Part shown: positions 33,568-42,714 of the stretch, one piece after another
How positions within the stretch are numbered: position 1 is the stretch's first letter
How the letters are laid out: each line of letters starts with the position of its first letter
Assembly: GCA_024235675.1 (NCBI GenBank)
Contig: JACKLZ010000001.1
Coordinates: 62,001 to 126,000, forward strand
Direction: 5' to 3'
From: Zoogloeaceae bacterium
GTDB taxonomy: Bacteria > Pseudomonadota > Gammaproteobacteria > Burkholderiales > Rhodocyclaceae
DNA: 64,000 bases
Made by a program: the position numbers and the translations under genes
The notes under the pieces: model-generated
The model's database searches: none
Told to the model about the DNA's origin: nothing
The model's input: only the letters and a program-made list of their open reading frames with translations

Positions 33568-35460
33568 ATGGTCGGCGGCCGCAGCGCGGCGTGGTGGCTG
33601 GCGGGCGCGCTCGGCCTGGTGTCGACACATGCGCTGGCGGAGAGCTACCGGCTGGCGTTTTCCAAATCTGAAAACATCGAAATTTTTGTCGAGCATGCGG
33701 CAGGTACGCCGTGGTGTGCGCCGCATCTGTCCTTGCGTGCGGTGCATGGCGGCAAGCCCGATACAGCGGCGCTGGCCCGACTGCTGCCCAAACTCGGCGC
33801 ACTGCTCAACAGCCAGTGCCCCAAGGCCACTGCGCTTGATTGGGTGAGTACCGCGGCGGATGGCCAAGCGGTGGCCAAAGGGACCAGCAGCAGGGCCGAT
33901 CTATGGGCGCTGCGTATCGCGCCCGCGACCGCGGTCCCGCCGGTTGCGGCGGCTGCACCGACACCCGCACCTGTGCCAGCACCGGCACCGGCACCGGCAC
34001 CGGCACCGCCGTCGCCTCCTGAGCCTTTGCCGAGTCCGCCGCCGGCACCGATTGCGGTACCTGCGCCCGCACCGACGCCAGCCCCGGCTCCGGCTCCGGT
34101 CGCGGCGCCAGCGCCAATGCCCGAGCCGGCTGCGACGCCAGCCCCGGTTGTCACGCCGGTGCTCGCCGATTTCGACATCGGCGGATGGAAGCCGGGCGAC
34201 GGTTCGCGGACAGGTCCGCTGGCCGAGGCCTTGACCGAGATGAAGGATCAGAACGGCTGTCGGGTGCTGACCCGGATTGATGCGCGCACCGACATGAAAT
34301 TCATCGCGCTGAAATCGGCCGATATGACTTGCGGCGCAGACGGCTACGGCAGCGGCCCGGGTCGGCTGACGCTGGAGCGCTCCGATGGCGTGCCGATCGC
34401 GCGTACCGGCCAGCTCTGGTTTTCGGGCGGCATTCCCTTCACTCAGGCGGTGAAGGCGACCCGCCTGGTCGCCGCGGACAAGCAGAACACGCTGTGGTTT
34501 CATCTGGCCAGCGATGTCGATACGCGCACGCACTTTTTACTGCGCGCGCGGGCGACCAGCTACGGCGGTATTGGTGTGTGGCAGATTGATCCGCAGATCG
34601 ATGCGCTGACCGATCAGGCCGACCGCTTCCGTCAGGCCGAGGCGATCCGTCCGGCCGTGGATGCAGCCTTGCTGGCGCTCGATAGCGCCGACGTGAGCCG
34701 CGCGTCGCGGGCCAATCTGGTGTTTTCCAGCGATTTCGAACGCGGCACCGCAGCGGGGGATGCCAACCACCTGCTGTACGCCATCAGCGTCTGGCGTGGG
34801 CGAGACCGGCGCAGCAAGGACTGGGGGCCGTGGCAATACAATCTGCAGCAGGCCAATAACTACCTGTTCCAGCGCGATGCCCGTCTGGCCCGGCAAAAGC
34901 AGATGGAAGAGCAGCGCGCCGAGCAGCAGCGCCAGTACGCCGAGCAGCGCGAGGCGCAGCGCCTGCGCATGGAGCAGGCGCGCCGGGTGGCCGAGCAGCG
35001 CCGCAATCTGCAGACCTATCAACAACTGGTGGACGAAGCGACCCGCGATCCGCAGCGTCTGCGCAGCCGTCTGGAGTCGGACCTTGCCTATCAGCCGCTG
35101 TCCGGCGGCACTTATGCCGCGCTGGTGGCCGGGGGCAAACGCAAGATCCAGCGCATTGTGCGGGTCGATGGCAGTGATGGCGGCGATGCGGAAGTCGATT
35201 GGCCCTATGCCATGCGCCTGACCGGGAAGGGCGACCTGGCCTCGGGGTGGTATCGCGTCGATGGTGAGGTGACCGTGGATGCCAAGCGTCGCGATGACGA
35301 GGGCTTGCCGCTGACGCTGCTGAGCGCGCAGACGGTGATGCCCTGCAAAAAAGAGGGTTGCGCCGATCTGCTCGACCCGCTGGCCGTCACCCGCATGACG
35401 CTTGGCCAACCCGAATGGACGCCCGAGGCCGCGCAGGCAGACCTCCAGCGCCGCGAATGA
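33568..35460 (+). CDS. Exported protein with Pro-Ala linker and coiled coil, function unknown
   Basis: I do not recognise this 630-residue protein. It has a signal peptide (cleaved after THALA), a first domain of about 110 residues with two cysteines, an 80-residue Pro/Ala linker (residues 130-205) encoded partly by a GCACCG tandem repeat, a beta-rich middle domain (about 206-370), a Gln/Arg/Glu-rich coiled coil (about 437-485; RQKQMEEQRAEQQRQYAEQR), and a C-terminal domain with a CKKEGC pair near residue 595. The architecture suits a periplasm-spanning protein. It lies two bases after the SH3 lipoprotein and ten before the next gene, so the three are one transcription unit. Confidence 0.75.
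   Translation: MVGGRSAAWWLAGALGLVSTHALAESYRLAFSKSENIEIFVEHAAGTPWCAPHLSLRAVHGGKPDTAALARLLPKLGALLNSQCPKATALDWVSTAADGQAVAKGTSSRADLWALRIAPATAVPPVAAAAPTPAPVPAPAPAPAPAPPSPPEPLPSPPPAPIAVPAPAPTPAPAPAPVAAPAPMPEPAATPAPVVTPVLADFDIGGWKPGDGSRTGPLAEALTEMKDQNGCRVLTRIDARTDMKFIALKSADMTCGADGYGSGPGRLTLERSDGVPIARTGQLWFSGGIPFTQAVKATRLVAADKQNTLWFHLASDVDTRTHFLLRARATSYGGIGVWQIDPQIDALTDQADRFRQAEAIRPAVDAALLALDSADVSRASRANLVFSSDFERGTAAGDANHLLYAISVWRGRDRRSKDWGPWQYNLQQANNYLFQRDARLARQKQMEEQRAEQQRQYAEQREAQRLRMEQARRVAEQRRNLQTYQQLVDEATRDPQRLRSRLESDLAYQPLSGGTYAALVAGGKRKIQRIVRVDGSDGGDAEVDWPYAMRLTGKGDLASGWYRVDGEVTVDAKRRDDEGLPLTLLSAQTVMPCKKEGCADLLDPLAVTRMTLGQPEWTPEAAQADLQRRE
33979..34008 (+). repeat. Tandem hexamer repeat (GCACCG x5) in a Pro-Ala linker
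   Basis: Five perfect GCACCG copies, in frame, encode alternating Ala-Pro. More degenerate copies follow to about 34155. Copy-number change would lengthen or shorten the linker without a frameshift. Confidence 0.85.
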
Positions 35461-35470
35461 GGCAGAAGCG

Positions 35471-36493
35471 ATGGCGATGGAACAACGCAAACTGATGATG
35501 ATTGGCGGCGGCGCGGTCGTGGCGGTCGTTGTCGGTTGGATGGTCTTGTCGAATGTGGCGGCGGGCAAGGCCGAAGCGGCGATCAACGGCGCGCTCGACC
35601 AGCATGGCATGCGTGGTCAGGTGTCGTGGCAAGCCGTTTCGGCGTCTCCGCTGGGCGGTAGCGTGCAACTCGACGATGTGCGTATCGAGCGGGTCATGGG
35701 CGAGGGGGCCGTGCACATCGCGCGGGTGGAGATCGACGACTTTGTCGATGAACCCCGGCACAAGCGGGCGGGTGTGCGGATGAGTCGTGTGGCCACCACC
35801 GAGGGATTCAGCCCTCTGGGCGATATCGCGTTCGTCCAGGCCAGTGGTCGTTCGCAATTGCCGCCGGCCACTGTCGTGATGCAGTGGCGCATGGATCTGG
35901 ACGATGACACGCTGACGCTGGGCTTGGAAGTGGATCAACCGGAGGTGATGAAGGCGCGCCTCGATCTGGCGCTTGAGCGTGTTGGTGCGCTCGCGCGTTT
36001 GTCCGAGGGCGGCGCCACTCCGTCTGCGTTTGCTATGCCCGGCGCGGGCGGGTCGCGCGGGCGCCGCGGTGGTCCGCCGCCGGGTCTGGGGATGGCTTTT
36101 CAGATGCTCGAATCGATGGGTGAGGTGCGGCTCAAGCAGCTTGAAGCGGCCTTGCGCGACGACGGCTACATCAAGCGCAGCATCGCCTTGCACAAGCGCT
36201 ACGCGATCCCGGTGTCGCCCAGCGAAGGCAAGGCGGCGGCGCAGCGTGACGCGCGCTTCAAGGCGGATATCGACTCGGCGCAACGCGACTGCGAAAAGGA
36301 GTTGCCGGTGGCTGATGCTGGCGATCGCAAGAAGGCCTGTGCCACGCTGATCGAGTTCATCAGCGGCGAGGACGACAGCATTAAACTGACGCTCAGCCCG
36401 GAGCGCTCGGTGTCTTTTTCGGAATTGATGGAGCAGGCCATGCAGGCACCGGCCCGGCTGGCGCCCCTGCTGCGTCCGAAGATCGGTTCCTGA
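35471..36493 (+). CDS. Membrane-anchored protein of unknown function
   Basis: A 340-residue protein that I cannot assign. It has one N-terminal transmembrane helix (LMMIGGGAVVAVVVGWMVLS) and a periplasmic body. The first part (about 35-175) looks like an AsmA/DUF945-type beta domain: it has repeated 'VQLDDVRIERV' and 'RVEIDDFVDEP' strands. A Gly/Arg/Pro-rich loop (about 200-225) and a helical region with two cysteines (ADIDSAQRDCEKEL, DRKKACATLIEF) follow. The start at 35471 was chosen because an AGGCAGAAG site precedes it and earlier starts overlap the upstream gene. It is the third gene of the set that begins with the SH3 lipoprotein. Confidence 0.7.
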   Translation: MAMEQRKLMMIGGGAVVAVVVGWMVLSNVAAGKAEAAINGALDQHGMRGQVSWQAVSASPLGGSVQLDDVRIERVMGEGAVHIARVEIDDFVDEPRHKRAGVRMSRVATTEGFSPLGDIAFVQASGRSQLPPATVVMQWRMDLDDDTLTLGLEVDQPEVMKARLDLALERVGALARLSEGGATPSAFAMPGAGGSRGRRGGPPPGLGMAFQMLESMGEVRLKQLEAALRDDGYIKRSIALHKRYAIPVSPSEGKAAAQRDARFKADIDSAQRDCEKELPVADAGDRKKACATLIEFISGEDDSIKLTLSPERSVSFSELMEQAMQAPARLAPLLRPKIGS

Positions 36494-36504
36494 GTCGCGC
36501 CTGT

Positions 36505-36900
36505 TCAGCCGGCCTGCATTTTCAGCAACTCACGCAGATCGAGTGGCACGCTTTCGCCGGGGCGTCGCGCGTCGCCGGGGGCATTGAGCAAGGTCTCCAG
36601 CGTGCGCTGAAGATGGCCGGGATAGGGCAGCATGGTGCCGAGAAAACGGACGGCGTTGCCTTGCTGGATCATGATCGTCGGGAAGTTCTCGATGTCCATG
36701 TCGTCGGCCCAGTCGGCATGGGTTTCAATGTCCACCCACAGAAATGCGGCCTGCGGAAACTGCGTTTGCATGGATGTGAAGGTGTCGTGATAGTCGCGGC
36801 AGGTGCCGCACCATTCGGCGCACAGGCAGGCCACCAGCCACTCGCGCGAGAGGGCGTCGGTGACGGCGGCAGGGTCGGCGAGGTCGACGAGGGTGTTCAT
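36505..36900 (-). CDS. Thioredoxin-fold protein with WCGTC active site
   Basis: A 131-residue thioredoxin-like protein without a signal peptide. The active site is LCAEWCGTCRDYHDTF (CGTC, a non-standard CxxC), with the cis-Pro loop in IENFPTIMIQQGNAVRF. It is expected to reduce or isomerise disulfides in the cytoplasm; the GT dipeptide differs from the GP of thioredoxin, so its redox potential should differ. The start MNTLVDLADPAAV was placed at 36900 because the longer frame runs into the divergent methyltransferase leader. It converges on the envelope gene set with an 11-bp gap. Confidence 0.9.
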   Translation of the reverse strand: MNTLVDLADPAAVTDALSREWLVACLCAEWCGTCRDYHDTFTSMQTQFPQAAFLWVDIETHADWADDMDIENFPTIMIQQGNAVRFLGTMLPYPGHLQRTLETLLNAPGDARRPGESVPLDLRELLKMQAG

Positions 36901-37010
36901 GGGCCGGGTGTGGTTGGGAGCAGGCCTCCCGCTTATACCGTATCTGCCGCGGAGGCGCCATGGTGCCACAGGCCTTGCCAGCCGCGGCCAAGGGCGTATC
37001 GTTCGCGTCC

Positions 37011-38186
37011 ATGAATCTCTCCCATCGTTTCTTCGCTCTGCAGGACATGCTCGAGACGCACGCCGATCTGTGGCGCCCGCGGCCGTTTTGCGTCGAGAAG
37101 CCCGATTGGGTGGCGCGCTATCCGGCGCTTCAGGCCGATGTGCTGGCGCTGAGCGATGAGGAGGTGATTGCACTGGAAGCTGACGATGCGGCGCGGCTGG
37201 CCTGGGTGGCGTCCCGCATCCCGGCCTTGAATGGTTTGCGTTCTTTGACCGAGGTGCCGCGTTCAGAAGCGCGTGCGATGCCGCTGTGCGATGCCCATTT
37301 CGATTGGGCAATTCCGGGGCGAAAGCGCGAACAGATCGAAGCCTTCGCCGCCGCACTCGATCCGGTCGATGCGCCAGTGCTCGAATGGTGTGCCGGCAAG
37401 GGGCATCTCGGGCGGCGTCTGGCGATGCAGGGCGCGAAGGCCGTGACCAGCCTGGAAATCGATCCCGCCTTGTGCGCGCAAAGTGCCTTGCTGGCGACGC
37501 GGGCGCGGCTCGCGCAGCACATGGTCTGCGCCGATGCCTTGTCGGCCGAGGCTCAGGCGCGCGTGGCGACGCATCACGTGGTGGCCTTGCACGCCTGCGG
37601 CGAATTGCACCGGACGCTGGTGCGAGGGGCGGCGCGGGGCGCTGCGGCGGGATTCAGTATTGCGCCATGTTGTTACGACCGGGGCGTGACGGGCGACTTC
37701 CGGCCGGTGTCGGCGGCGGCGACGCTGAGACTGGACGCGGGCGACCTGCGTCTGGCCATCACCGAGTCGGTCACGGCCAGTGGGCGTGAGCGACGCCAGC
37801 ATGCGCTCGACAGTGCATTCAAGCTGGGTTTCATCGCGTTGCGCGCGGCACTCGACGGTGACGGCTATCGCCCGTTCCGCTCGGTGCCGGCGGCATGGGT
37901 GCGCGCGGGTTTTGAAGGCTTTTGCCGGCTACTGGCCGCACGCGAAGGGATCATGCTGCCCGGCGCCGTGAATTGGGATGAATGGCAGGCGCTCGGCAGG
38001 GCGCGTTACGCGCAGGTGGCGCGCTACGACCTTGTGCGCCATGTGTTTCGGCGCGCGCTGGAGGTGTGGCTGGTGGGGGATTTGGCGCTCGGCCTTGAGG
38101 TGGCGGGCTACCGGGTCAAACTCGGCTACTTCTGCGATCGGGCGATCACGCCGCGCAACCTGCTGGTGCAGGCTGCGCGGGCTTAG
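37011..38186 (+). CDS. SAM-dependent methyltransferase family protein
   Basis: A 391-residue protein with a class I methyltransferase core. Motif I is VLEWCAGKGHLGRRLAMQGA followed by the acidic motif VTSLEIDPALCA (about residues 123-155), and a later VVALHACGELH strand is followed by SIAPCCYDRGVTG. The ACGELH and APCCY elements resemble the methyltransferase_32 group, whose members act on RNA or small molecules. The N-terminal 100 residues and C-terminal 120 residues have no clear homologue to me. The ribosome binding site at the ATG at 37011 is weak, so the longer start at 36960 is possible. The substrate is unknown. Confidence 0.75.
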   Translation: MNLSHRFFALQDMLETHADLWRPRPFCVEKPDWVARYPALQADVLALSDEEVIALEADDAARLAWVASRIPALNGLRSLTEVPRSEARAMPLCDAHFDWAIPGRKREQIEAFAAALDPVDAPVLEWCAGKGHLGRRLAMQGAKAVTSLEIDPALCAQSALLATRARLAQHMVCADALSAEAQARVATHHVVALHACGELHRTLVRGAARGAAAGFSIAPCCYDRGVTGDFRPVSAAATLRLDAGDLRLAITESVTASGRERRQHALDSAFKLGFIALRAALDGDGYRPFRSVPAAWVRAGFEGFCRLLAAREGIMLPGAVNWDEWQALGRARYAQVARYDLVRHVFRRALEVWLVGDLALGLEVAGYRVKLGYFCDRAITPRNLLVQAARA

Positions 38187-38195
38187 TCCCGGAGA

Positions 38196-39980
38196 TCAGA
38201 CTTTCGGACGCTTGATGAAGGGCTTGCCGCCCTTGAACGGCTTCTTGGCCGGTGCGCCGGGCGCGCCCGGACGCTTGCTCGCGCCCGGCTTGGTGCCAAA
38301 GCGCTTGGCCGGCATCGGTGTCGAGTCGTCGGCCTGAATCTGCAGCGCCTGCTGGCACACACGGGTGCGTTTCAGCGTGGCGAGCGTTTCGTTGGAGAGG
38401 TCGCTCGGCAGTTCAACCAGGCTGAAGTCGTCGAACAAGTGGATCTGGCCGATCTGGCCGCCCGAGAGGCCGCCTTCGTTGGCAATGGCGCCGACGATTT
38501 CTTTCGGCGTTACGCCGTGCTGGCGACCGACTTCAATGCGGTAGGGGCGCAGCTTGCCGTCAGCGGCGTCGCGGCGACGGTTAGGCGCTTCGTCGCGATT
38601 TTCGCGCGGCGCGCGCACTTCGCTGGTGGTGGGCAGATCACTGCCTTTGGCGTTGTCGAGCTGTAGCGGCTTGTCGCGCTGGGCCATGAAGGCCAGGGCG
38701 GCGGCAATCGAGTGCGCCTTGAGTTCGTTTTCGTCACGCAGCTGGCCGACCACTTCCATGAAGAAGTGCAGCTCTTCCTGTTCCAGGATGTCGAGCACTT
38801 CCTGTTTGAACTTGGAGACACGACGATCGGCCATTTCGCTGCGGGTCGGCAGTGTGAGCAGGGCGATTTTCTGGCGGGTGGCGTGCTCAATGGCGCGCAG
38901 CATGCGCTGTTCGCGCGCCGTGATGAACAGAATCGCGTGGCCGGTGCGGCCGGCGCGGCCGGTGCGGCCGATGCGGTGCACATAGGCTTCGGTGTCGTAG
39001 GGGACGTCGTAGTTGATGACATGGGTGACGCGCGGCACGTCGATGCCGCGGGCGGCGACGTCGGTGGCGACGACGATGTCGATCTGTCCCGATTTGAGCT
39101 GGTTGATCACGCGCTCGCGCAGGCCCTGGGTCATGTCGCCGTTGAGTGCAGCGGCGGCGTGGCCGCGTGCTTCGAGCTTGTTGGCCAGCTCATCGGTGGC
39201 GACCTTGGTGCGCACAAAGATGATGGCCGCGTCGAGTTCGTCCTCGGCTTCAAGGATGCGGGTCAGCACGTCGAGTTTGTCGTGGCCGCGCACCATCCAG
39301 TAGCTCTGGCGGGTGGTCGAGACGGTGCTGGTGGCCGATTTGATCTTGATTTCGACAGGGTTACGCTGGTGGCGCTGGGCAACGCTGCGGATGACCGAGG
39401 GCATGGTGGCCGAGAACAGCGCGGTCTGGCGGGTGCTCGGCGTGTGGCTGAGAATCCACTCTACGTCTTCGATGAAGCCCATGCGCAGCATTTCGTCGGC
39501 TTCGTCGAGCACCATCACTTTCAGGTCGTCGAGCTTGAGGCTGCCACGCTTGAGGTGGTCCATCAGACGGCCCGGGGTGCCAACGATGACTTGCGCGCCG
39601 CGTGTGAGCTGGCGCAGCTGGACGACCATGCTCTGGCCACCGTAGAGCGGCACCACATGGAAGTCGCGCAGGTAGCGGGCGTAGGTCTGGAAGGCCTCGG
39701 CGACCTGGATGGCCAGTTCGCGGGTCGGCGTCAGCACCAGAATCTGCGGGGTGCGGCGCGTGACGTCGATGCGCTCGAGAGCGGGCAGCGCAAAGGCGGC
39801 GGTCTTGCCGGTGCCGGTCTGGGCTTCGCCGAGGACGTCGCCGCCGGTCATCAGGTGAGGAATACACGCCGCCTGGATGGGCGAGGGGGTTTCGTAGCCG
39901 ATTTCTGACAGCGCGGTCAGAACGGGGGCGGATAGCCCCAGGGCAGCGAAGGTAGTAGGGGTCGGGTCGGACGTTGTCAT
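38196..39980 (-). CDS. deaD: DEAD-box ATP-dependent RNA helicase (CsdA/DeaD type)
   Basis: A 594-residue helicase with all DEAD motifs: Q motif region (YETPSPIQAACIP), Walker A in AQTGTGKTAAFAL, PTRELAIQV, DEADEMLRMGF, SATMPSV, and the C-terminal ARGIDVPRVTHVIN and HRIGRTGRAGRTG. A DbpA-like RNA-binding domain follows (about 485-555, YRIEVGRQHGVTPKEIVGAI) and a Lys/Gly-rich tail ends in KPFKGGKPFIKRPKV. It unwinds structured RNA in ribosome assembly and cold response. The 189-bp spacer between its start and the PhoH stop could hold a long 5' leader of the kind that cold-shock helicase genes have, but I cannot show it. Confidence 0.93.
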   Translation of the reverse strand: MTTSDPTPTTFAALGLSAPVLTALSEIGYETPSPIQAACIPHLMTGGDVLGEAQTGTGKTAAFALPALERIDVTRRTPQILVLTPTRELAIQVAEAFQTYARYLRDFHVVPLYGGQSMVVQLRQLTRGAQVIVGTPGRLMDHLKRGSLKLDDLKVMVLDEADEMLRMGFIEDVEWILSHTPSTRQTALFSATMPSVIRSVAQRHQRNPVEIKIKSATSTVSTTRQSYWMVRGHDKLDVLTRILEAEDELDAAIIFVRTKVATDELANKLEARGHAAAALNGDMTQGLRERVINQLKSGQIDIVVATDVAARGIDVPRVTHVINYDVPYDTEAYVHRIGRTGRAGRTGHAILFITAREQRMLRAIEHATRQKIALLTLPTRSEMADRRVSKFKQEVLDILEQEELHFFMEVVGQLRDENELKAHSIAAALAFMAQRDKPLQLDNAKGSDLPTTSEVRAPRENRDEAPNRRRDAADGKLRPYRIEVGRQHGVTPKEIVGAIANEGGLSGGQIGQIHLFDDFSLVELPSDLSNETLATLKRTRVCQQALQIQADDSTPMPAKRFGTKPGASKRPGAPGAPAKKPFKGGKPFIKRPKV

Positions 39981-40133
39981 GCGGGTCTCGTGGTCTCTGG
40001 CATCCCCGGACGCAACGGGCGACGGGAAAACCGATCAGTATCCGCTATAACGCGCTGAAAGTAAAATGAATTCCCTGAATGGTGCGGTGCACCGTTTTGC
40101 GGTCCGCCGACGGGTATTCCGTTGGCTTGGCAG

Positions 40134-40160
40134 ACGCACCGGCCGTGGTGGCCGGTGCGT
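40134..40160 (-). terminator. Hairpin after the PhoH gene, terminator-like without a T-run
   Basis: ACGCACCGGCC (40134-40144) pairs perfectly with GGCCGGTGCGT (40150-40160) over a GTGGT loop. It lies ten bases beyond the PhoH stop on the minus strand. Without a T-tract it may act with Rho or as a 3' stabiliser. Confidence 0.5.
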
Positions 40161-40169
40161 GGTGTGGGT

Positions 40170-41582
40170 TTAGAGGACTTCTGCGGCGTGATCGGCCAGA
40201 CGCGAGCGCTCGCCCCGTTGCAGGGTGATGTGGCCAGAGTGCGGCCAGCCTTTGAAACGATCGACGACAAAGGTCAGCCCCGAGCTGCCTTCGGTGAGGT
40301 AGGGCGTGTCGATCTGGGCGATGTTGCCGAGGCAGACCACTTTGGTGCCCGGGCCCGCGCGGGTGACCAGCGTCTTCATCTGCTTGGGGGTGAGGTTCTG
40401 CGCTTCATCGATGATCAGGTACTTGTTGATGAAGGTGCGCCCGCGCATGAAGTTGAGGCTCTTGACCTTGACCCGTGAGCGGATGAGGTCGTGCGCCGCG
40501 GCGCGACCCCATTCGCCGCCTTCGTTGGTGGCACCGTTGAGCACGTCGAGGTTGTCTTCGAGTGCGCCCATCCACGGCGTCATCTTTTCTTCTTCGGTGC
40601 CGGGCAGGAAGCCGATGTCTTCGCCCACCGGAACCGTCACGCGGGTCATGATGATTTCGCTGTAGCGTTTGCTGTCGAGTACCTGGGTAAGTCCGGCGGC
40701 GAGCGTCAGGAGCGTTTTGCCGGTGCCGGCCTGACCGAGCAGGGTGACGAAGTCGATGTCCGGATTCATCAGCAGGTTGAGCGCAAAGTTTTGCTCACGG
40801 TTGCGCGCGGTGATGCCCCAGATATTGTTCTTCTGGTGGCTGTAGTCGATCAGCGTTTCGAGGACCACGGTGGGGCCGTCGCATTCGGTGACCCAGGCGT
40901 CGAAGGGCGGCTCGGAGGTGGTGTCGAAGACGAACTCGTTGTGGCTGAGCGAATCGGCCAGGGGGCCGCGCAGGCGGTAGTAGGTGCTGCGTTCGTCCTT
41001 CCAGGATTCGAGGTTGGCGCCGTGCTTTTCCCAGAAGTCGGCCGGCAGTTCGCGGGCGCCGGAATACAGCAGATCGGTGTCTTCGAGGACTTTGTCGTTG
41101 AAGTAGTCCTGCGCATCGAGGCCGAGCGCCCGTGCCTTGATCCGCATGTTGATGTCTTTCGACACCAGAATGACCGGTCGTTTGGGGAAGCGTTTGGCGA
41201 GGAAGCTGACCACCGCCAGGATGTGATTGTCGCCCCGGCCGGTGGGCAGGCCCGGTGGCAGGTGCAGGTCGATGGCCTCGGTTTGCAGATACAGGCGGCC
41301 GGTGGCCTGTCGGCGGGAGGGTTCGGTGAGGTCGATGCCTTCGTCGATGCCGTTGGGGCAGGCGCGGACGATCTCGTCCATCATGCGGCTGGCCTGACGC
41401 GCGTTGCGGGCCACTTCCGACATGCCTTTCTTGTTTCCGTCGAGCTCCTCCAGCGTCATGATCGGGACGTAGAGGTCGTGTTCTTCAAATCGGTACAGAC
41501 TGGTGGGGTCGTGCATCAGCACGTTGGTGTCGAGAATGAACAGCTTGGTTTTCACAGACTTCGATGCGCGTTTGGTGACCAT
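40170..41582 (-). CDS. PhoH family protein with N-terminal PIN domain (PhoH2)
   Basis: A 470-residue PIN-PhoH fusion. The PIN nuclease domain (about 12-145) opens FILDTNVLMHDPTSLYRFEE with further acidic sites in MTLEELDGNKKGMS and VILVSKDINMRIKA. The PhoH ATPase domain (about 250-460) has Walker A in GQAGTGKTLLTLAAGLTQVL and Walker B in YLIIDEAQNLTPKQMKTLVT. PhoH2 proteins unwind and cut RNA in vitro. The gene runs between deaD and the peroxiredoxin gene on the same strand with moderate gaps. There is no antitoxin-like partner upstream as seen in mycobacteria. Confidence 0.92.
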   Translation of the reverse strand: MVTKRASKSVKTKLFILDTNVLMHDPTSLYRFEEHDLYVPIMTLEELDGNKKGMSEVARNARQASRMMDEIVRACPNGIDEGIDLTEPSRRQATGRLYLQTEAIDLHLPPGLPTGRGDNHILAVVSFLAKRFPKRPVILVSKDINMRIKARALGLDAQDYFNDKVLEDTDLLYSGARELPADFWEKHGANLESWKDERSTYYRLRGPLADSLSHNEFVFDTTSEPPFDAWVTECDGPTVVLETLIDYSHQKNNIWGITARNREQNFALNLLMNPDIDFVTLLGQAGTGKTLLTLAAGLTQVLDSKRYSEIIMTRVTVPVGEDIGFLPGTEEEKMTPWMGALEDNLDVLNGATNEGGEWGRAAAHDLIRSRVKVKSLNFMRGRTFINKYLIIDEAQNLTPKQMKTLVTRAGPGTKVVCLGNIAQIDTPYLTEGSSGLTFVVDRFKGWPHSGHITLQRGERSRLADHAAEVL

Positions 41583-41648
41583 GCGGGCTCCGGCAGGGAA
41601 TCGGTGTTCTGAGGCCCGGTCGACAACTGTGCCGGGCCGGCCATGAGA

Positions 41649-42104
41649 TTAAAGCGACTGGACGAAGTTGAGCACCTCCTCGGCATGGCCATTCACTTTG
41701 AGTTTGCGCCACGCGCGTCGCACGACACCTTCGCGGTCGATGACGAAGGTGCTGCGTTCGATGCCGCGCACTTCTTTGCCGTACATGTTTTTCATCTTGA
41801 TGACGTCAAAGGCCTTGCAGGCGACTTCGTCGGCGTCTGACAGCAGTTCAAACGGCAATTCGAGCTTGGCCTTGAAGTGTTCGTGCGATTTGAGGGTGTC
41901 GCGCGAGATGCCCAGCACGACGCAGCCGGCCTCGACAAACTTTGGGTGAAGCTCGCCAAAATCACGGGTCTCGGTGGTGCAGCCGGGGGTGTTGTCTTTG
42001 GGGTAGAAGTAAAGCACGACCGTCTGTCCGTGCAGATCGGCGAGCCGGATGTGCTGGTCGCCAGTGGCGGGCAGGGTGATGTCGGGGGCGGCTTGGTCGA
42101 TCAT
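41649..42104 (-). CDS. bcp: Thioredoxin-dependent peroxiredoxin (Bcp/PrxQ)
   Basis: A 151-residue peroxiredoxin. YFYPKDNTPGCTTETRDFGE holds the peroxidatic Cys, and a second, possible resolving Cys sits in EAGCVVLGISRD, 38 residues or so later. It reduces H2O2 and organic peroxides with thioredoxin. The start MIDQAAPDITLPATG at 42104 has AGGAGC six bases upstream. The N-terminal extension in the longer frame is not family-like. It sits 66 bases ahead of PhoH on the same strand; a 7-bp GGCCCGG/CCGGGCC hairpin (41613-41638) lies between them. Confidence 0.93.
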   Translation of the reverse strand: MIDQAAPDITLPATGDQHIRLADLHGQTVVLYFYPKDNTPGCTTETRDFGELHPKFVEAGCVVLGISRDTLKSHEHFKAKLELPFELLSDADEVACKAFDVIKMKNMYGKEVRGIERSTFVIDREGVVRRAWRKLKVNGHAEEVLNFVQSL

Positions 42105-42193
42105 GCATGCTCCTGTCGGTGAGGGCTTCAACGCAGGGTAATCGACATTCCATCACGATGACAAACGCGCGTGGGCAATTGCCCGCGAGCGCG

Positions 42194-42577
42194 TCAGGCC
42201 GGGTCAAACATCAGGGCGGCGGCGACGTTGCGGTTTTCGCCCATCAGGATGTTGTAGGTGCGGCAGGCGGCGGGCGTGTCCATGATCTCGAAACCCATGC
42301 GGGCGTCGATCAGCGGGCGCAGCAACGCCGGCGAGGGGAAGCGTTGGCGGTCTCCCGTGCCGATGAGCACCACGACGCAATCGAGCTTGGCCAGGGTGGC
42401 AAACGCCGCTTCGTTCAGGGCCGCGAAACCGCCGACAGCGGCCCAGTCGGGCAGGATCTGGTCGGGCAGAACGATCAGGCTGCTGGCGCGATGCTCGACC
42501 CGGTTGACCTGGACGTAGTCGGGGCCGTAACCGGTGATGACGTTCTGGTCGGAAATGGTGTCTTGATGAAGGTTCAT
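42194..42577 (-). CDS. Mth938-like domain protein (DUF498)
   Basis: A 127-residue Mth938/DUF498 fold protein, the bacterial relative of the mitochondrial complex I assembly factor NDUFAF3. It begins MNLHQDTISDQNVITGYGPD and carries the family's DCVVVLIGTGDRQRFPSPAL strand-loop, followed by GFEIMDTPAACRTYNILMGE. The molecular role in bacteria is unknown. The start at 42577 avoids the upstream extension that would cross the promoter of the divergent aminotransferase. This arrangement next to an AlaA-like aminotransferase and hom/thrC is common in betaproteobacteria. Confidence 0.9.
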   Translation of the reverse strand: MNLHQDTISDQNVITGYGPDYVQVNRVEHRASSLIVLPDQILPDWAAVGGFAALNEAAFATLAKLDCVVVLIGTGDRQRFPSPALLRPLIDARMGFEIMDTPAACRTYNILMGENRNVAAALMFDPA

Positions 42578-42714
42578 GGGCGGTGCACGATTTGGGCGGG
42601 ATTTGCCCGGGGGCTGTGGCTTGGGGTAGATTACAATCTTTTGATTTTCTGGCCAAACGCAAGGCTTTTGCGTTGCAGCAATTATTGCGGTCAGTGTCCT
42701 TCGCACAGGGGAAG

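Noticed and set aside
33979..34155. A CRISPR-like repeat array
   Set aside because: The repeats are contiguous 6-bp units inside a coding frame with no spacers. It is a Pro-Ala linker microsatellite.
41613..41638. A 7-bp GGCCCGG/CCGGGCC hairpin as a terminator between peroxiredoxin and PhoH
   Set aside because: The stem is short, the loop is 12 nt and there is no T-run; both genes may be co-transcribed through it.
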